From Anodontia alba (lineage: Eukaryota; Mollusca; Bivalvia; Lucinida; Lucinidae), in contig OZ024828.1 in NCBI GenBank assembly GCA_964016985.1, forward strand, positions 4,675,701-4,739,700: a stretch of DNA of 64,000 bases. Direction: 5' to 3'. Shown here piece after piece: positions 1-10,859 of this stretch; within the stretch, counting starts at the first letter, position 1, and each line of letters begins with the position of its first letter. The notes under the pieces are model-generated. The model ran no database searches. It was not told the origin of the DNA and saw only the letters and a program-made list of their open reading frames with translations. A program made the translations under genes and the position numbers.

Positions 1-656
1 ATATAAACGAATGACTTCAATTTTAAAATTAGGATGCATTTCAGAACGAAACACAGATATTGTCAGTCACCACTTAGAAAATGAAAACGTAGTATGCACA
101 TATAGAATACATAAATCTACTGAGGCACAAACGTGTCCACTTAAAATGTAACGATTCATTTAATAGAGAAATCAGAAACAATTTGAAATCTCAGTTAACG
201 ATGGACGGACATCACTTTTAAATAAATGTAATTTTTAACTGTTATGGATGTATGTTTATTTCAAAAGTGCACACTATTCTAGTCTCTAATTGCCTTTAGG
301 TTTAAACTACAAAGTAAGAACGTTAATTAAAATTTAGCAATGCGGTTTCAGTTTGTCTCTTCCTTTGAGATCACTACATCATCTCTGGGAGAGGACCCAA
401 ATAAAAAGACTGCTTTCGTCCTAATCCTATAAAATGCGTTATTTAGTGTATGAATTAATGAAAGTGTTGAAATAAAAATAATAAGTTTAAACTATATCAC
501 TAAGGTATTATTTATTGTTGACAGCCAACGAAAACAGTTAGACTAGATATGACAGTCTAATGATGACTCACAAGTCTGGGTATTGAATGACTTTTCAACC
601 TGTAGTAATAAGGTTTTCCTGATTCGTATAAGAAGAGACAATCTTTTTCGTATTTC
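1..656. other. AT-rich non-coding stretch
   Basis: No exon, RNA gene or recognisable repeat is visible here. The only open frame of note, minus strand 557-829, runs into the palindromic element that follows and has no coding character. Confidence 0.5.
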
Positions 657-853
657 TTAACGCTTCGCAATATGCGTAAAGTTTTCAGCAATGACATTTT
701 GAAAAAAAAATTCCTTATTTTTCCCAAAAAGCAGGATTTGACATTTAATGCAAACTGTCTCCAACTGAGACAGTTTGCATGAAATATCAAATCCTGTTTG
801 CTGGAAAAAATTAAAACAAATATCACCAATTTTTAGACAGCTGAATCAGCCCA
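657..853. mobile_element. Family G palindromic element
   Basis: First of at least eight copies of a hairpin element. Its outer arms carry degenerate CAGCAGACGAC / GTCGTCTGCTGA ends, and its inner arms read GCAGGATTTGACAT and ATATCAAATCCTG around TGCAAACTGTCTC. The right end here is decayed (AGCTGAATCAGCCC). No coding capacity; I infer a non-autonomous DNA transposon. Better copies lie at 11620-11835 and 41395-41640. Confidence 0.65.
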
Positions 854-859
854 GAAAGT

Positions 860-930
860 AGTATAAGTATCTTCGGTATGGATCGTTTTTAGGAGCTAAA
901 ACGATCAATACCGATGACATTTATACTTGC
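860..930. repeat. Isolated inverted repeat (hairpin)
   Basis: Arms of about 30 bases (TATAAGTATCTTCGGTATGG on the left, its near complement on the right) fold around a short GAGC loop. I see no second copy and no terminal signature, so I do not assign it to a transposon family. Confidence 0.55.
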
Positions 931-1027
931 ATCACACTTTAAAACTATAACAGAAGATGCCCGGGAAATAATGGCACAATCACGATAAACTGCCTTCCCG
1001 AGTCATCAACATAAACGAAGAAGGGAG

Positions 1028-1115
1028 TAGGGGGAATGGGGGTGGGGCTTAGTTTTACTCGCTCGAAACCTTACCCTCGCTTTGTCTCCCGATGCAGCGC
1101 CGAATATAAGAACGA
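1028..1115 (-). repeat. Family D fragment
   Basis: Short decayed piece of the dispersed family D repeat: a GTGGGGCTTAGTTTTACTCG block followed by a T-rich block ending near CGCCGAATATAAG. It matches in order the fragments near 12780-12860 and 22165-22250. Confidence 0.45.
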
Positions 1116-1194
1116 TACAAACAGAAGTTTAAGATTTAAAGAAGAAATTATTCTTTTCAGTGTGCAAAATAATGTAGAAATACACATCCAAGAA

Positions 1195-1199
<5 letters not shown>

Positions 1200-1239
<40 letters not shown>
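1200..1239. repeat. (AG)n microsatellite
   Basis: Uninterrupted AG dinucleotide run of about 40 bases. It gives spurious open frames of alternating Arg-Glu or Ser-Leu on the two strands. Confidence 0.98.
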
Positions 1240-1242
<3 letters not shown>

Positions 1243-1721
1243 GAGTGTATAAATCTTTGGAAAAATAGACAAACAAATCTTGGTCGTTTTATCTCATACA
1301 CAAAAAAGACCCACTAAACGAATGTTTATAAATTCAGTGAGAAGAAAAACGATAATACTATCTGTCAAGACGTTAAATATCAAACTGATTCAAGGCGATA
1401 AAAATATGACACCTTATGTGGTATATCATTATCTCAATTATGAGCTTATGACATAAACTGATTTATGTATGCAAAAAGATAGGGTACACGATGTGAAACC
1501 TATTGTGCGGTAACTGACCTTCACACAAACATAACCAAATTGTTATCTATTTTGTTAGTTGAAAAGGAACTTTTAATATGTTTGCGAATAGAGAAGGTCT
1601 GGATTAGGCCGTTGTTTTCCTCAGTAGATTTTCCAGCATTTAATCTGCGACAACATACGTCTGTTCACACTGTGAATATGTATAGGCATATCTAGGCTTT
1701 CGTTATTCGCATATGCACGAA
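1240..1721. other. Unassigned AT-rich sequence
   Basis: No gene, structured repeat or element terminus seen. Confidence 0.45.
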
Positions 1722-1948
1722 CATCGCGAAAACATGCCTATATAATTTCGACCCCCTTAAGCCCCACTTTTATATAGTAAAACTGGGGTTTACAGGGGTA
1801 TACATTATTTTTCGAGGCGGTTCTAACGAGTACCCACAATCTATGTTTTGAGCAGAAATATGATAAATATCAGAGTTTTTTGTCTGAAAATTTTCAGTTT
1901 TTGGAGGTAAAATTTTCTATATATTTGAATAGGCATGTTTTCGTAATG
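1722..1948 (+). mobile_element. Family H hairpin element, internally deleted
   Basis: Family H, written in its forward sense, runs as follows: left end CATCACGAAAACATGCCTAT; a hairpin built on AAACCCCACTTTTA and TAAAACTGGGGTTT; a long central palindrome centred on ACCGCCTCGGCGAGGCGGT; a small palindrome CTGAAAATTTTCAG; right end ATAGGCGTGTTTTCGTAATG. In this copy the left arm of the central palindrome is missing (ATTATTTTTCGAGGCGG), probably a hairpin-mediated deletion. It is forward and non-coding. See the findings for family-wide points. Confidence 0.9.
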
Positions 1949-2400
1949 GTTTCTTATTTTCTTGAGGTGGCTGTTGTTGTCTATTTAAATTTGACAATTT
2001 TTTGCTTCCTGCACTTTGCATATTAAAATTAATTGAAGAGTTTAATTGAAGCACCTATACTTTCTTGACGTTTTACATATACAGAATGGCATGCATGAAA
2101 ATTGAATTTGACACGCAATACGGAGTGCAAATGAAGGTGTAACGTAGAAACCCCAGGCCGTCAAGTACGTTGATAGTCTGAAGATCGAATATATTGAGTT
2201 TTGTTATTTCTTTATGAATATATTAAAATCCTGGGATCACATTGGTACATCATACAAGACATCTTAACTGTGTCTCCAAAACGTTTTGTACGCTTGTAGT
2301 GTTGTGCTAATAGACAATGTGCCGTTCATAAGAACTTGAACGTAACTTTGCGTATTTATTTCCCAAATGCGTATCTTGAGGGCATGACTAGAGTACGCTT
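1949..2400. other. Unassigned AT-rich sequence
   Basis: Nothing recognisable beyond scattered A/T runs. Confidence 0.4.
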
Positions 2401-2895
2401 GTACGATTCTGAGAGGAGGAATTAATCATTTAACATTCAGATCTCCCTAGAACCGCAACATGCGTAGAAGACTATCCCAGCTAGCAATCTTTATAAATCT
2501 ATAGCGGGCTGTTATCGGCCTGTCAGCTACCGTGGCGGGCCGATAAATGGCCCGTTATAGATTTATAAAGAATGCTTACTGGGATATTGTCGCCAGAACG
2601 ATTCTTGCAGGGAGGACTAGATTATTTCACAGTTCAGATCTCTTGAGAATCGTATCGTGTACAGAAGACTTTTATCACAAGCAAGATTCTTGAGGGGAAG
2701 AATCGATTATATCACAGTTTACAGTTCCTAAAATGCGTTTCTGGAGTACTTCTCTCAAGAATCGTACTGGCGATAATCGAGTCCTGAGGACTCGATTTTA
2801 GCTAGTTCGATGTTTCAGAGGAATATTAGATTATTTCACAATAGTGCAGAGTTCCCCACACGCGTACATTGCGGGAAAAATGGACTCTTTCACAG
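2401..2895. repeat. Degenerate tandem repeat, about 90-110 bp units
   Basis: The phrases GATTATTTCACAGTTCAGATC, AGAATCG and GTAGAAGACT recur about every 90-110 bases (near 2420, 2630, 2715 and 2830) with heavy divergence. A family C palindrome has inserted into the first unit. Decayed satellite; no coding potential. Confidence 0.5.
2476..2583. mobile_element. Family C palindrome, 108 bp
   Basis: Family C elements begin CCCAGC or CCCAGT, end with the complement, and are palindromic almost throughout. This copy has arms TTTATAAATCTATAGCGGGC and complement, like the copy at 22959-23056. It is flanked by AT on both sides (2474-2475 and 2584-2585), a 2 bp target duplication. No open frame; a MITE whose superfamily I cannot name. 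Confidence 0.8.
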
Positions 2896-3187
2896 TACCA
2901 ACGATCTCAATGAATGCAAATAACTATTAGTGTAATAATGTGAATTCTTCCATTTAACTTTTATACATGTCACAAGTTTTTGTCATTTTATTCTTTTTTT
3001 TTTGTGGCATTTACAGACGAATTATACATGTATAAGGATTCGATATTGCTGATTTGATCTTAATGTTTAAAAATCATGGCCTGTACTCTATTTTGTGTTG
3101 AAAAAAAGTACGGAAAATGTATGTATTTATTTTAATCTATAAGAAGCATAAACATTGAACTGATGATAAGTATAATACAAGTGGAAT

Positions 3188-3326
3188 CGAGGCGGTTCTA
3201 ACGAGAACCCACAATCTATGTTTTTAGCAGAAATAAGATAAATAATGTATACCCCTGTAAGCCCCAGTTTTACTATGTACAAGTGGAATTTAAGGGAGTC
3301 AGTTACATAGGCATGTTTTCGTGATG
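3188..3326 (-). mobile_element. Family H half element, reverse
   Basis: Only the half from the centre (CGAGGCGGTTCTAACGAG) to one end (GCATGTTTTCGTGATG) is present. The break lies exactly at the palindrome centre, the pattern expected when a hairpin is cut or replicated halfway. Confidence 0.85.
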
Positions 3327-3339
3327 GTGCGTCGGTGGT

Positions 3340-3870
3340 TTCTGAGTTGGGGGCCTTTGTGCGGGCCAGGTTTTGTGTTTTCTGTATTAAGAGTTACATC
3401 GGGACACAGGGTGAAGTTGGCTGGCCGTAAAAATGCTTTAATCCCCCTCCCGGGTGGTTTATTCTGCTGACCGTTCTAAGGCGGTGGTCCCGGTGTTAGT
3501 CTTAATCTTTGTTGCTATGTTGTTTATTCTACGAGGCGATTTGTTTTATGTCTTTCCTTGTGTTATTTTGTTTTTGTGTTTTTCAGTCCTTTTAGCATTG
3601 CAATTATTTCGCTTGAAGAGAAGGCTAGTCTTGGTGCGTTTCGTACGTTTATTCGATTTGCGCTTGTTTGGTTTTATCTGTTTCCTCTTCCTCTTGATGT
3701 CTGGGAAGGGCTGCGGTTTGTGATTGTGGCACTTCCTGGACTTTTCTCTTACCCTTTTTTCATACGTGGCGTTTGTTTTGTCATTATTTATTTTTCTTCT
3801 GGTACCTCGGGAGGGCTGTGCTTCGTGACTGGGGCATTTTCTGGGTACCTTCACTTATATTTTGTACATA
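3340..3870 (+). repeat. Family D dispersed repeat, near full length
   Basis: T-rich block containing CTGACCGTTCTAAGGCGG near 3470, TTTATTCTACGAGGCGATTT near 3525, GGGAAGGGCTGCGGTTTGTG near 3705 and CTCGGGAGGGCTGTGCTTCG near 3805. The same blocks recur in order at 60840-61222 and, inverted, at 24080-24500. Both strands stay open over long distances (plus 3454-3723 and 3558-3935; minus 3546-3854), but the predicted peptides are low-complexity hydrophobic or Lys/Asn-rich. I treat them as composition effects, not genes. Class unknown; no terminal repeats seen. Confidence 0.65.
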
Positions 3871-4104
3871 ACCTCTTCCTTTTATACTATTGTAAAAATA
3901 GTCTGTTCAACACGTGGTCTGTTGACGAGGGCTGAGTTGCCATTTACATTGCTCTTCATGATCAGTCTCAATAAAATCGAGTTTGTCATTTCCCATTCAT
4001 TTACATTTTCCTTGCTTCCGAAGAATCCAGCTTGACATATGATATGAGCCGGGACACAGCTTTTCTTACAAGTGCATATGCGCACAGCTAATAAAAATCT
4101 AAAA

Positions 4105-4382
4105 CATCACGAAAACATACCTATATAAATTTGACCCCCTTAAACCCCACTTTTATATAGTAAAACTGGGGTTTACGGGGGTATACATTATTTTTCTTAT
4201 TTCTGCTCAAAAAATAGATTGTGGGTACTCGTTACAACCGCCTCGCCGAGGCGGTTCTAACGAGTACCCACAATCTATTTTTTGAGCAAAAATATGAAAA
4301 ATATCAGAATTTTTTTATCTAAAAATTTTCATTTTTTGTGGTGAAATTTTCAATATATTTGAATAGGCGTGTTTTCGTAATG
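4105..4382 (+). mobile_element. Family H element, full length
   Basis: Complete forward copy with the end CATCACGAAAACATACCTAT, an intact central palindrome (4205-4295) and the right end GGCGTGTTTTCGTAATG. It faces a reverse copy 235 bp to the right. Confidence 0.93.
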
Positions 4383-4384
4383 GG

Positions 4385-4480
4385 TTGACTTTGGAAGCAA
4401 AGAACACACTGAAGAACGAAAATCGAAGACTCAATTTTATTAAGTCTCTCCTTATGCAGCAATATAGTTTGTAATTTGAA
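4385..4480 (-). repeat. Fragment of the 275 bp satellite
   Basis: GGAAGCAAAGAACACACTGA, AAAATCGAAGACTCAATTTT and ATTAAGTCTCTCC match the inverted orientation of the 275 bp unit at 4956-5440 and the same-sense units at 46970-48150. Confidence 0.55.
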
Positions 4481-4617
4481 GCTGCATATAACCCTTAGCG
4501 CCTGAGCAGACAGATCAGTGTCTTTGAAAGATTCTTTGCAGGGAGAGCCAATGATCCAAAGCGACTTTTGGCGGACAGCGAAAACTAATCAACCTGTGTG
4601 GATGCACAGGCTGATCT

Positions 4618-4896
4618 CATTACGAAAACACGCCTATTCAAATACACTGAAAATTTTTCCACCAAAAAATGGCAATTTTTCAGATAAAAAATTCAGATAT
4701 TTTTGTTATTTCTGCTCAAAACATAGATTGTGGGTACTCGTTAGAACCGCCTCGTCGAGGCGGTTCTAACGAGTACCCAAAATCTGTGTTTTGAGCAGTA
4801 ATATCAAAAATAATGTATACCCCTGTAAACCCCAGTTTTACTATATAAAAGTGGGGTTTAAGGGGGTCAAAATTATATAGGTATGTTTTTGTGATG
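4618..4896 (-). mobile_element. Family H element, full length, reverse
   Basis: Begins CATTACGAAAACACGCCTAT and ends GGTATGTTTTTGTGATG. Its central palindrome spans about 4718-4800 with two mismatches. The complementary neighbour at 4105-4382 could pair with it over the whole length. Confidence 0.92.
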
Positions 4897-4955
4897 TGAG
4901 TCTTCGCTGGGCGTACATCCAATTTTCTAAGAAATACTGTGCCCAGGTTTATATT

Positions 4956-5440
4956 CCATTTCCTTATTGATTCCTTTGGGATCATTGGGCCCATTATGGT
5001 ATATTTGAAGATGGAGTTCTGCTCATGTATACGCTAGAGGGCGTAAGCAGTGTTGCAAACTGCATTACTGCTTATGAAGAGTCTCAATAAAACCGAGACT
5101 CCCATTTTCTGATCTGTGGTGTGTTCTTTGTTTCCAAAGGCAATCATTTAGACGTTTATTTTACTACACTGCAGCTGGTATTAGTGCCGTGTGGCGGCGG
5201 TAGAACGTCTCCCCGTACTTTACCATAGTGCCGATTACATTTCATTTCCTTTGGGATCATTGGGCCCATTATGGTACATTTAAAGATGGAGTTTTGCTCA
5301 TGTATACGCTAGAGGGCGTAAGCAGTGTTGCAAACTTCATTACTGCTTATGAAGAGTCTCAATAAAACCGAGACTCCCATTTTCTGATCTGTGGTATGTT
5401 CTTTGTTTCCAAAGGCAATCATTTAGACGTTTATTATGTT
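4956..5440 (+). repeat. Tandem duplication, 275 bp unit
   Basis: TCCTTTGGGATCATTGGGCC occurs at 4972 and again at 5247. The following phrases (TATACGCTAGAGGGCGTAAG, GAGTCTCAATAAAACCGAGA, CTTTGTTTCCAAAGGCAATC) repeat in the same order. One unit also contains CTGCAGCTGGTATTAGTGCC. The same sequence, inverted and expanded, makes up 46970-48150, so this is a dispersed satellite and not a one-off duplication. Confidence 0.85.
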
Positions 5441-5585
5441 TGTCATCCGCTTTCATAACTTGCATTTTCAATAATTCATTGATTATTTCATCAGAGCAGT
5501 ACTTCTAATATAAGCAATTTGATTCCTAAGAGAAGTAAGTACTTCTCCTACAATTTATTTGATTTCTGAGAGCAGTACTTCTCAT

Positions 5586-5914
5586 ACACTGGAAGAGAAT
5601 CCGTAGGTTCTACGGTAAAGTACCTGGCAACCACCTGTGAGCGTATGTACCGTTAATTTTTACGGACGCTCGTAAATTATTTTAGGAAATCGTTTCGCAT
5701 TGATTGAAAAATTGGGACAAAGTATATCAAGCAGACCAGGGTAGGAATATGGGCTACCATATCGTATATATCAAGGTCACACTCCCTTGCCCTATCCTAA
5801 GAGATAATTCCTGCAGAAGTTATAATGGCGCCCTTTAAATTAACGATACGAGTACTAGCAGCTGGTTGCAGGTTATTTTACCATAAAACTTACGGACAAT
5901 TTTTTTCAGTGTAT
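5586..5914. mobile_element. CACTGTAAAAA-type element, 329 bp
   Basis: Imperfect terminal repeats: the left reads ACACTGG, then CCGTAGGTTCTACGGTAAA; the right end is its complement, finishing TTTTTTTCAGTGT. An internal palindromic block has TACCGTTAATTTTTACGGAC. The copy at 59490-59819 has the same ends and the same length. No protein encoded. I infer a MITE. Confidence 0.75.
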
Positions 5915-5933
5915 AAGTAAGAGTATTACTTCT

Positions 5934-6211
5934 CATTACGAAAACACGCCTATTCAAATATAGTGAAAATTTTACCACCAAAAAATGAAAAATTTTAGAT
6001 AAAAAATTCTGATATTTTTCAAATTTCTGCTCAAAACATAGATTGTGGGTACTCGTTAGAACCGCCTCGACGAGGCGGTTCTAACGTGTACCCGCAATCT
6101 ATGTTTTAAGCAGAAATAAGAAAAATAAGGTATACCCCTGTAAACCCAAGTTTTACTATATACAAGTGGGGTTTAAGGGGGTCAAAATTATATAGGTATG
6201 TTTTCATGATG
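5934..6211 (-). mobile_element. Family H element, full length, reverse
   Basis: CATTACGAAAACACGCCTAT to GTATGTTTTCATGATG, inserted in the 38-40 bp minisatellite. The central palindrome is close to perfect over 6018-6110. Confidence 0.93.
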
Positions 6212-6369
6212 TCATATGTCATTTGATTCCTGACAGCAGAACTTCTCGAATGTCATTTGAGTCCTGACAGCAATACTCATATAATTAACTTGATTCCTGA
6301 GAGCAGTACCCATACAAACCATTTGATTCCCGAGAGCAGTACTTCTCATATAAGTCATTTAAAGGCTGT

Positions 6370-6760
6370 GCTTATGCACTTTCTTGGTATGATTATAAGT
6401 GGCCATCTTTATTCAAGGTTAGGAGACATGCAGTCTGACCTCAGTGCTTGTAACATCGAGGCGACATACGTGCACATTTATTTAAATCGAAGCATTGAAA
6501 GTATAACTTTCTTCGGCATTCCTGTCATTCTTAGCGTCCATTCATCATCACACAATGTATATTGAACATTAATGAATAAACCAATTAAAATGCTGAAGTA
6601 CGCCATATGTCATTTTTATTGTGCTCACTACCATATATCTTTCATAAACTGTCTAGTCAGACAGATTGCATTATTAGGGTTGAATATAGGTGTAATTATA
6701 AGTGTGAAGCCAAAGTAAGGGGAAAAGGAGACAATTTTAGGAGGGACAAATCTGTCAAAA
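6370..6760. other. Unassigned sequence
   Basis: Open frames at plus 6257-6565 and 6607-6822 run partly through minisatellite and show no domain, signal or splice context. I see no supported gene. Confidence 0.4.
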
Positions 6761-6761
6761 T

Positions 6762-6850
6762 TGATTTTTGTCGCCCCCTGAAAAGAGTCTACTTCCCGTG
6801 TCAGCAAATTATTTCCTTTTAGAGAAGACCCTTTACAGAAGGGCACTGGG
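6762..6850. repeat. Family L palindromic fragment
   Basis: A CCTGAAAAGAGTCTACTTCC arm with CAGCAAATTATTTCCTTTTA and AGAAGACCCTTTACAGAAGG matches the right halves of the L elements at 14900-15020 and 32908-33000. Truncated and diverged. Confidence 0.4.
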
Positions 6851-7969
6851 TACAGAAAAACAAACAGGAAATCCCAAAAGGTTTCTCTCTTTTTCAAAAT
6901 CCACCCAATATATCTCGACCCCTTAAATGCCTGACCTGAACGGTATAAACGACCTAGATCAGTTGTAGGAAAGTCGCCAACTTAAGAACACCAAATACAT
7001 CTATAGAAGGTGTTTACGTAATAATTGGTCACACGAGTTTATACGGCAAACTACAAACTCCTAACCAACCTCCACCTACATTATCCAGGGCTGCGTTCAG
7101 TAGTATAGAGTAACAGCGTCTTCAAAGAGTCGTAAGTTCATTACATGTAATATGAAAAACATGTGCGATTCTGTTGCTTGTTTTGAAGATTTTAGAGGGA
7201 CAGATGTCAGGCAAGTACCGCCCATTTGAACTTTAGACAAACAAAAAAAAAAAAAAAAATAGAAACTCTGGGCTATAGAACTTATGCAAAAATGTATAAA
7301 AAAATATAAGGGAAAATCAATGGTAACCTTTTATAATAACAGGCTTTTGCAACCAGCTTAGATCCAGAAGAGACGGCCCATAATGAGCCATCTCATCAGG
7401 ATCTACGCTTTATGACATCAGTCTTTCAAATTTACAAATAAACTTCTTTCCAATCCGGTTTGTTAGAAACACAAAGCAGGCGACAAATGTAGTCTGAAGT
7501 TTGGCGCCGAAAGAGTAAGGAGCGCGCTTTCTTATACAGGAAGTTTCATCCATACAATACTAAAATCATGTATGTACTCGAAGTAACTGACAAGTTCACA
7601 GTCATTATTATAGCTAATACATATCAATATATGACACGACGAAACACATGTTTGAAGCATACATCAAACCGTTTGTAAATGTATTCATCACGCGGAAATC
7701 TGTTATTGAAAGTGTTATACAGTACAAGTACAGATGAGTACAGAAAGTTTTTACAGTCAATCTACTTTACACCGTCACTCGATACAACGACAAAATGTGT
7801 TATAATGATAAATTAACTTGCACGAAACTTTCACTCCTTAGGAGATAATTTGCACGAAATGACAAAGCCTACGTCATAGTAAAAGTAAACAAGAAGCTCA
7901 CCTGAATAAAACAGCAGATGCATATCTGCAGATGCCATACAACGTTTTTCCACTATTGCCATAGCAACT
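6851..7969. other. Mostly unique sequence with small element scraps
   Basis: Contains GGCTGCGTTCAGTAGTATAG at 7089, the terminus also seen at both ends of the inner element at 57262-57666; a poly-A run near 7241-7258; and a decayed family T centre near 7365-7420 (ATCCAGAAGAGACGG ... CCATCTCATCAGGATCTACG). No gene recognised. Confidence 0.45.
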
Positions 7970-8339
7970 AGGACAGAAATTGTACCGTGCCGTAAAAAGT
8001 CAAGACTCATCATTTGAACAAACTCGGTAAACCGTGCGTCCCCGATTCTATATACCAAGATTCAGCCTTCTCGGTTCCCGGAGAAGAATATTTTTTAAGT
8101 GCTTTTTACCGTATATGAGTATAGCAGCCATTTTGTTCAATAGTACAGAACCATTTGAACAAAATGATAACATCCCTTCGAGAGAAGGCCCCATTTGAAA
8201 TCTGGTTAAAATTGGTCGAGCGGTTTCAGAGAAGAAGACAGTTGAGAATTCGCAATTTTATGCATGTATATAACCCAGAACCCAGGGACAAGGGCAGATA
8301 ACCCCAGGGGATAAAAGTTTGATTGTAATTAAAATGTTC

Positions 8340-8612
8340 AATATTATTAAGTCATGTCGAGCCAGTCAGTTTACCTAACAACACTTTTCCTGGGCAGACT
8401 TGCTCCTCCAAGCGATTAAGCAGTACTTGTGCACATTCTTTCGCCAGAAACTGACAACTACCCTTCTTTAATCAGCGGAAGGGAGAGAATCACAGTAGAA
8501 CACATTTCATGATCAATCTAAACGATAGGATGTTGCCGGACCCGGCGATCAAACCCACGACCTCCTGATCACCAGTCGGACGCACATCTGACTGAGCCAC
8601 CGATACCGGCTT
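8340..8612 (-). mobile_element. tRNA-derived SINE
   Basis: Read on the minus strand the head has a box A-like TGGCTCAGTCAG and, about 30 bases on, a box B-like GGGTTTGATCG. A body follows that contains CGCTGATTAAAGAAGGGTAG and TTCTGGCGAAAGAATGTGC. The body is shared with the SINE at 31509-31815. This copy lacks the common 3' tail and has no clear target duplication. The two-part plan recalls the V-SINE type known from molluscs, but I cannot confirm that family. Confidence 0.75.
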
Positions 8613-8694
8613 TACTACTTCAATCAAACATTGTAAGTTTCAGTCTCAGTCTTTATATACATTTTGAGAAAATGATTTTTCAACAATTTGTATG

Positions 8695-8802
8695 CCCAGT
8701 AAACACACAACGTCACAACAACGTCGTTACAACGTCGCTGCAACGTCGTGACGTTGCAGCGACGTTGTAACGACGTTTTGGCGACGTTGTGTGTTTGCTG
8801 GG
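8695..8802. mobile_element. Family C palindrome, 108 bp
   Basis: Starts CCCAGTAAACACACAACGTC and ends with the near complement. The centre is GCAACGTCGTGACGTTGC. Flanks read ATG on both sides, a 3 bp rather than the usual 2 bp duplication. It lies inside a unit of the tandem array. Confidence 0.8.
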
Positions 8803-10274
8803 ATGGGGACACAACTCTGATCGTGCCATTAAAAGGTCAAAAGACATCCTAGGATCATCATTGAACAAACTTGGTAGACATTGCGTCCCCTATGCTGTAT
8901 ACCAAGATTCAGCCTCAAAGTTTCCTTGGTTCTAGAGAAATAGATTCTTAGGTGTGTTTTTACCATATATGGGCATGGCGGCAATCTTGTTCTGTGGTGT
9001 CGAACAATTTGATCAAATCATTAATATCCTTTCTACAGAAGGCCCCATGTGAAATCTGGTGAAAATTGGTCAAGCGATTTCAGAGAAGAAGACGCTTGAA
9101 GATCACGCGATATCTATGCACGTATATAGCCTATGGGCAAGGGCGGATAGCTCCCGGGGTACAAAGTCTTGACAATAACTAAAAGATTTTACTTCTTTAA
9201 TCATACATTGTAATTTTCAGCCATTAGGTCTTTAACACAATATAAAAAATGAATTTTCAACATTTTCCCCAAACACAAATATAGGGATGCAACTTTGACC
9301 TTGCTGTAAAAAGGTCAAGGTCATTCTAGGATCGCCATTTGAATAAATTTGGTAGACCTTGAGTCGTCTCCAATGCTATGTACCAAGATTCAGCCTCAAA
9401 GCTTTCTTGATTCTGAAGAAGAAGTTGTTTTAAGTGTTTTACCATATATGGGCATGGCGGCCATCTTGTTCAAAGGTGCAGAACCATTTGAACAAACGGA
9501 CAATACCCCTTCGACAGAAGGCCCAATGTGAAATCTGGTGAAAACTAGTTGAGCTGTTATTGAGAAGAAGACGGTAAAAAATTACGCGATTTTATACATG
9601 TATATAGCCCAGGGGCAAAGGCAGATAACCCCGGGGGATAAAAGTTTGATTGTATCTAAAAGGGTTTGCTACTTTGATTATATATTGTAGGTTTCAGCCA
9701 TTAGTCTTTAATACATTTTGAGAACCCTTACAATCGCACAGGGACGCAAATTTGATCTTGTCGTAAAAAGCTCAAATGTCAACCTAGGGTCATCATTTGA
9801 ACAAACTTGGTAGACATTGAGTCCTCGATGCTATATACGAAGGTTCAATCTAAAACTTTTCTTTGTTCTGGAGATGTTAAGTGTTTTACCATATATGGAC
9901 ATGGCGGTCAACTTTCTTAACGGACTGTGACCATTTATATAAATTTTCAACCCCCTTTGACAGAAGCCTCCACATGAAGATTGAAGAAAATTGGCACAGA
10001 GGTTTCAGAGGAGGACGGACGACGGACTGACCACGGACAGGGAGTGGTCACAATAGGTCATTCTGAGCGTTTGGCTAAGGTGAGCTAAAAATGTCATGAA
10101 TTTGTTTTTTTGCTGAATTTGCCAAGAGAGTGGTAAAGTTTAAATCTGCGATAATGTTTCGTTCAAAACTATAACGTTTTTATTACCATTAATTATAGAA
10201 GCTAACAACAAAAACCATCCTCCATCATATTATATCATTTGATTCTGTCAGTATCCTTCCAGACATACAGGTAA

Positions 10275-10554
10275 CATCACGAAAACATACCTGTATAATT
10301 TTGACCCCTTAAACCTCACTTTTATATAGAAAAACTGGGGTTTACAGGGGTATACATTATTTTTCTTATTTTGAAAAAAACAAAAGAAACAAAAATATAT
10401 ATGTGGGTACTCGTTAGAACCGCCTCGGTTCTAACGAGTACCCACAATCTGTTTTTGAGCAGAAATATGAAAACTGTCTGAAGTTTTATCTAAAAACTTT
10501 CAAGTTTTGGTGGTGAAATTTTCAATATATTTGAATGGGCGTGTTTTCGAAATG
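10275..10554 (+). mobile_element. Family H element, forward
   Basis: CATCACGAAAACATACCTGT to GGGCGTGTTTTCGAAATG. The left half of the central palindrome is degraded by an A-rich patch (AAAAAAACAAAAGAAACAAA) and the central loop is shortened, so the hairpin is imperfect. Confidence 0.9.
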
Positions 10555-10661
10555 GAAGCTAAATGGTACGCAACACAAGACCAGGGGCCTTATTCCACAT
10601 CTAGCTACATGTACGAAGATATTCGTCAAGTCTAATCAAGGCCATATCGGATCCTTTCACT

Positions 10662-10846
10662 CTAAGCATGCTGAATTGAAATTTCAGCAGACGACATTTT
10701 GAATTATTTTTCTTATTTTCCAGGTAAATTGGCATTGACATTTTATGCAAATTATATTCTACCGAGACAATTTGCATGAAATATCAATCCTATTTTCAAG
10801 GGAAAAATAAGAAAACTATCATGAATTTGTCATCTGCTGAATTATC
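10662..10846. mobile_element. Family G palindromic element
   Basis: Outer arm AAGCATGCTGAATTG then CAGCAGACGACATTTTGAA; inner arms CATTGACATTTTATGCAAAT and TTTGCATGAAATATCAATCC; right end TTGTCATCTGCTGAATTA. Non-coding. Confidence 0.75.
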
Positions 10847-10859
10847 GAACACAAATGCT

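Larger units (their letters stand above)
5490..6365 (+). repeat. Minisatellite (38-40 bp), split by two insertions
   Basis: Units built on TTTGATTCCTGAGAGCAGTA followed by CTTCTCATA occur at about 5500-5586, 5915-5933 and 6215-6365. The array is interrupted by the element at 5586-5914 and the family H copy at 5934-6211, so both inserted after the array formed. Confidence 0.75.
7970..10095 (+). repeat. Tandem array, four units of about 460-480 bp
   Basis: The landmark ACCAAGATTCAGCC lies near 8054, 8902 and 9382, with a diverged form near 9839. Each unit also has GTGAAATCTGGTGAAAATTGG, CCATATATGGGCATGGCGGC and GATAACCCCGGGGGATAAAA in order. The first interval is 848 bp, but removing the SINE (8340-8612) and the 108 bp palindrome (8695-8802) leaves about 466 bp, matching the others. 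The array ends in GGCTAAGGTGAGCTAAAAA. No intact protein frame. Confidence 0.85.

Noticed and set aside
557..829. 90-codon minus-strand frame
   Set aside because: Mostly overlaps the family G palindrome at 657-853; no domain or signal.
3454..3935. Hydrophobic multi-pass membrane-like protein
   Set aside because: Located in the family D repeat; frame shifts between copies, both strands open, and low complexity. Treated as a repeat, with the openness noted as a finding.
8500..8612. Functional tRNA gene on the minus strand
   Set aside because: Box A and box B-like motifs exist, but no cloverleaf or acceptor stem can be closed and the sequence continues into a SINE body. The same applies to 31700-31815.
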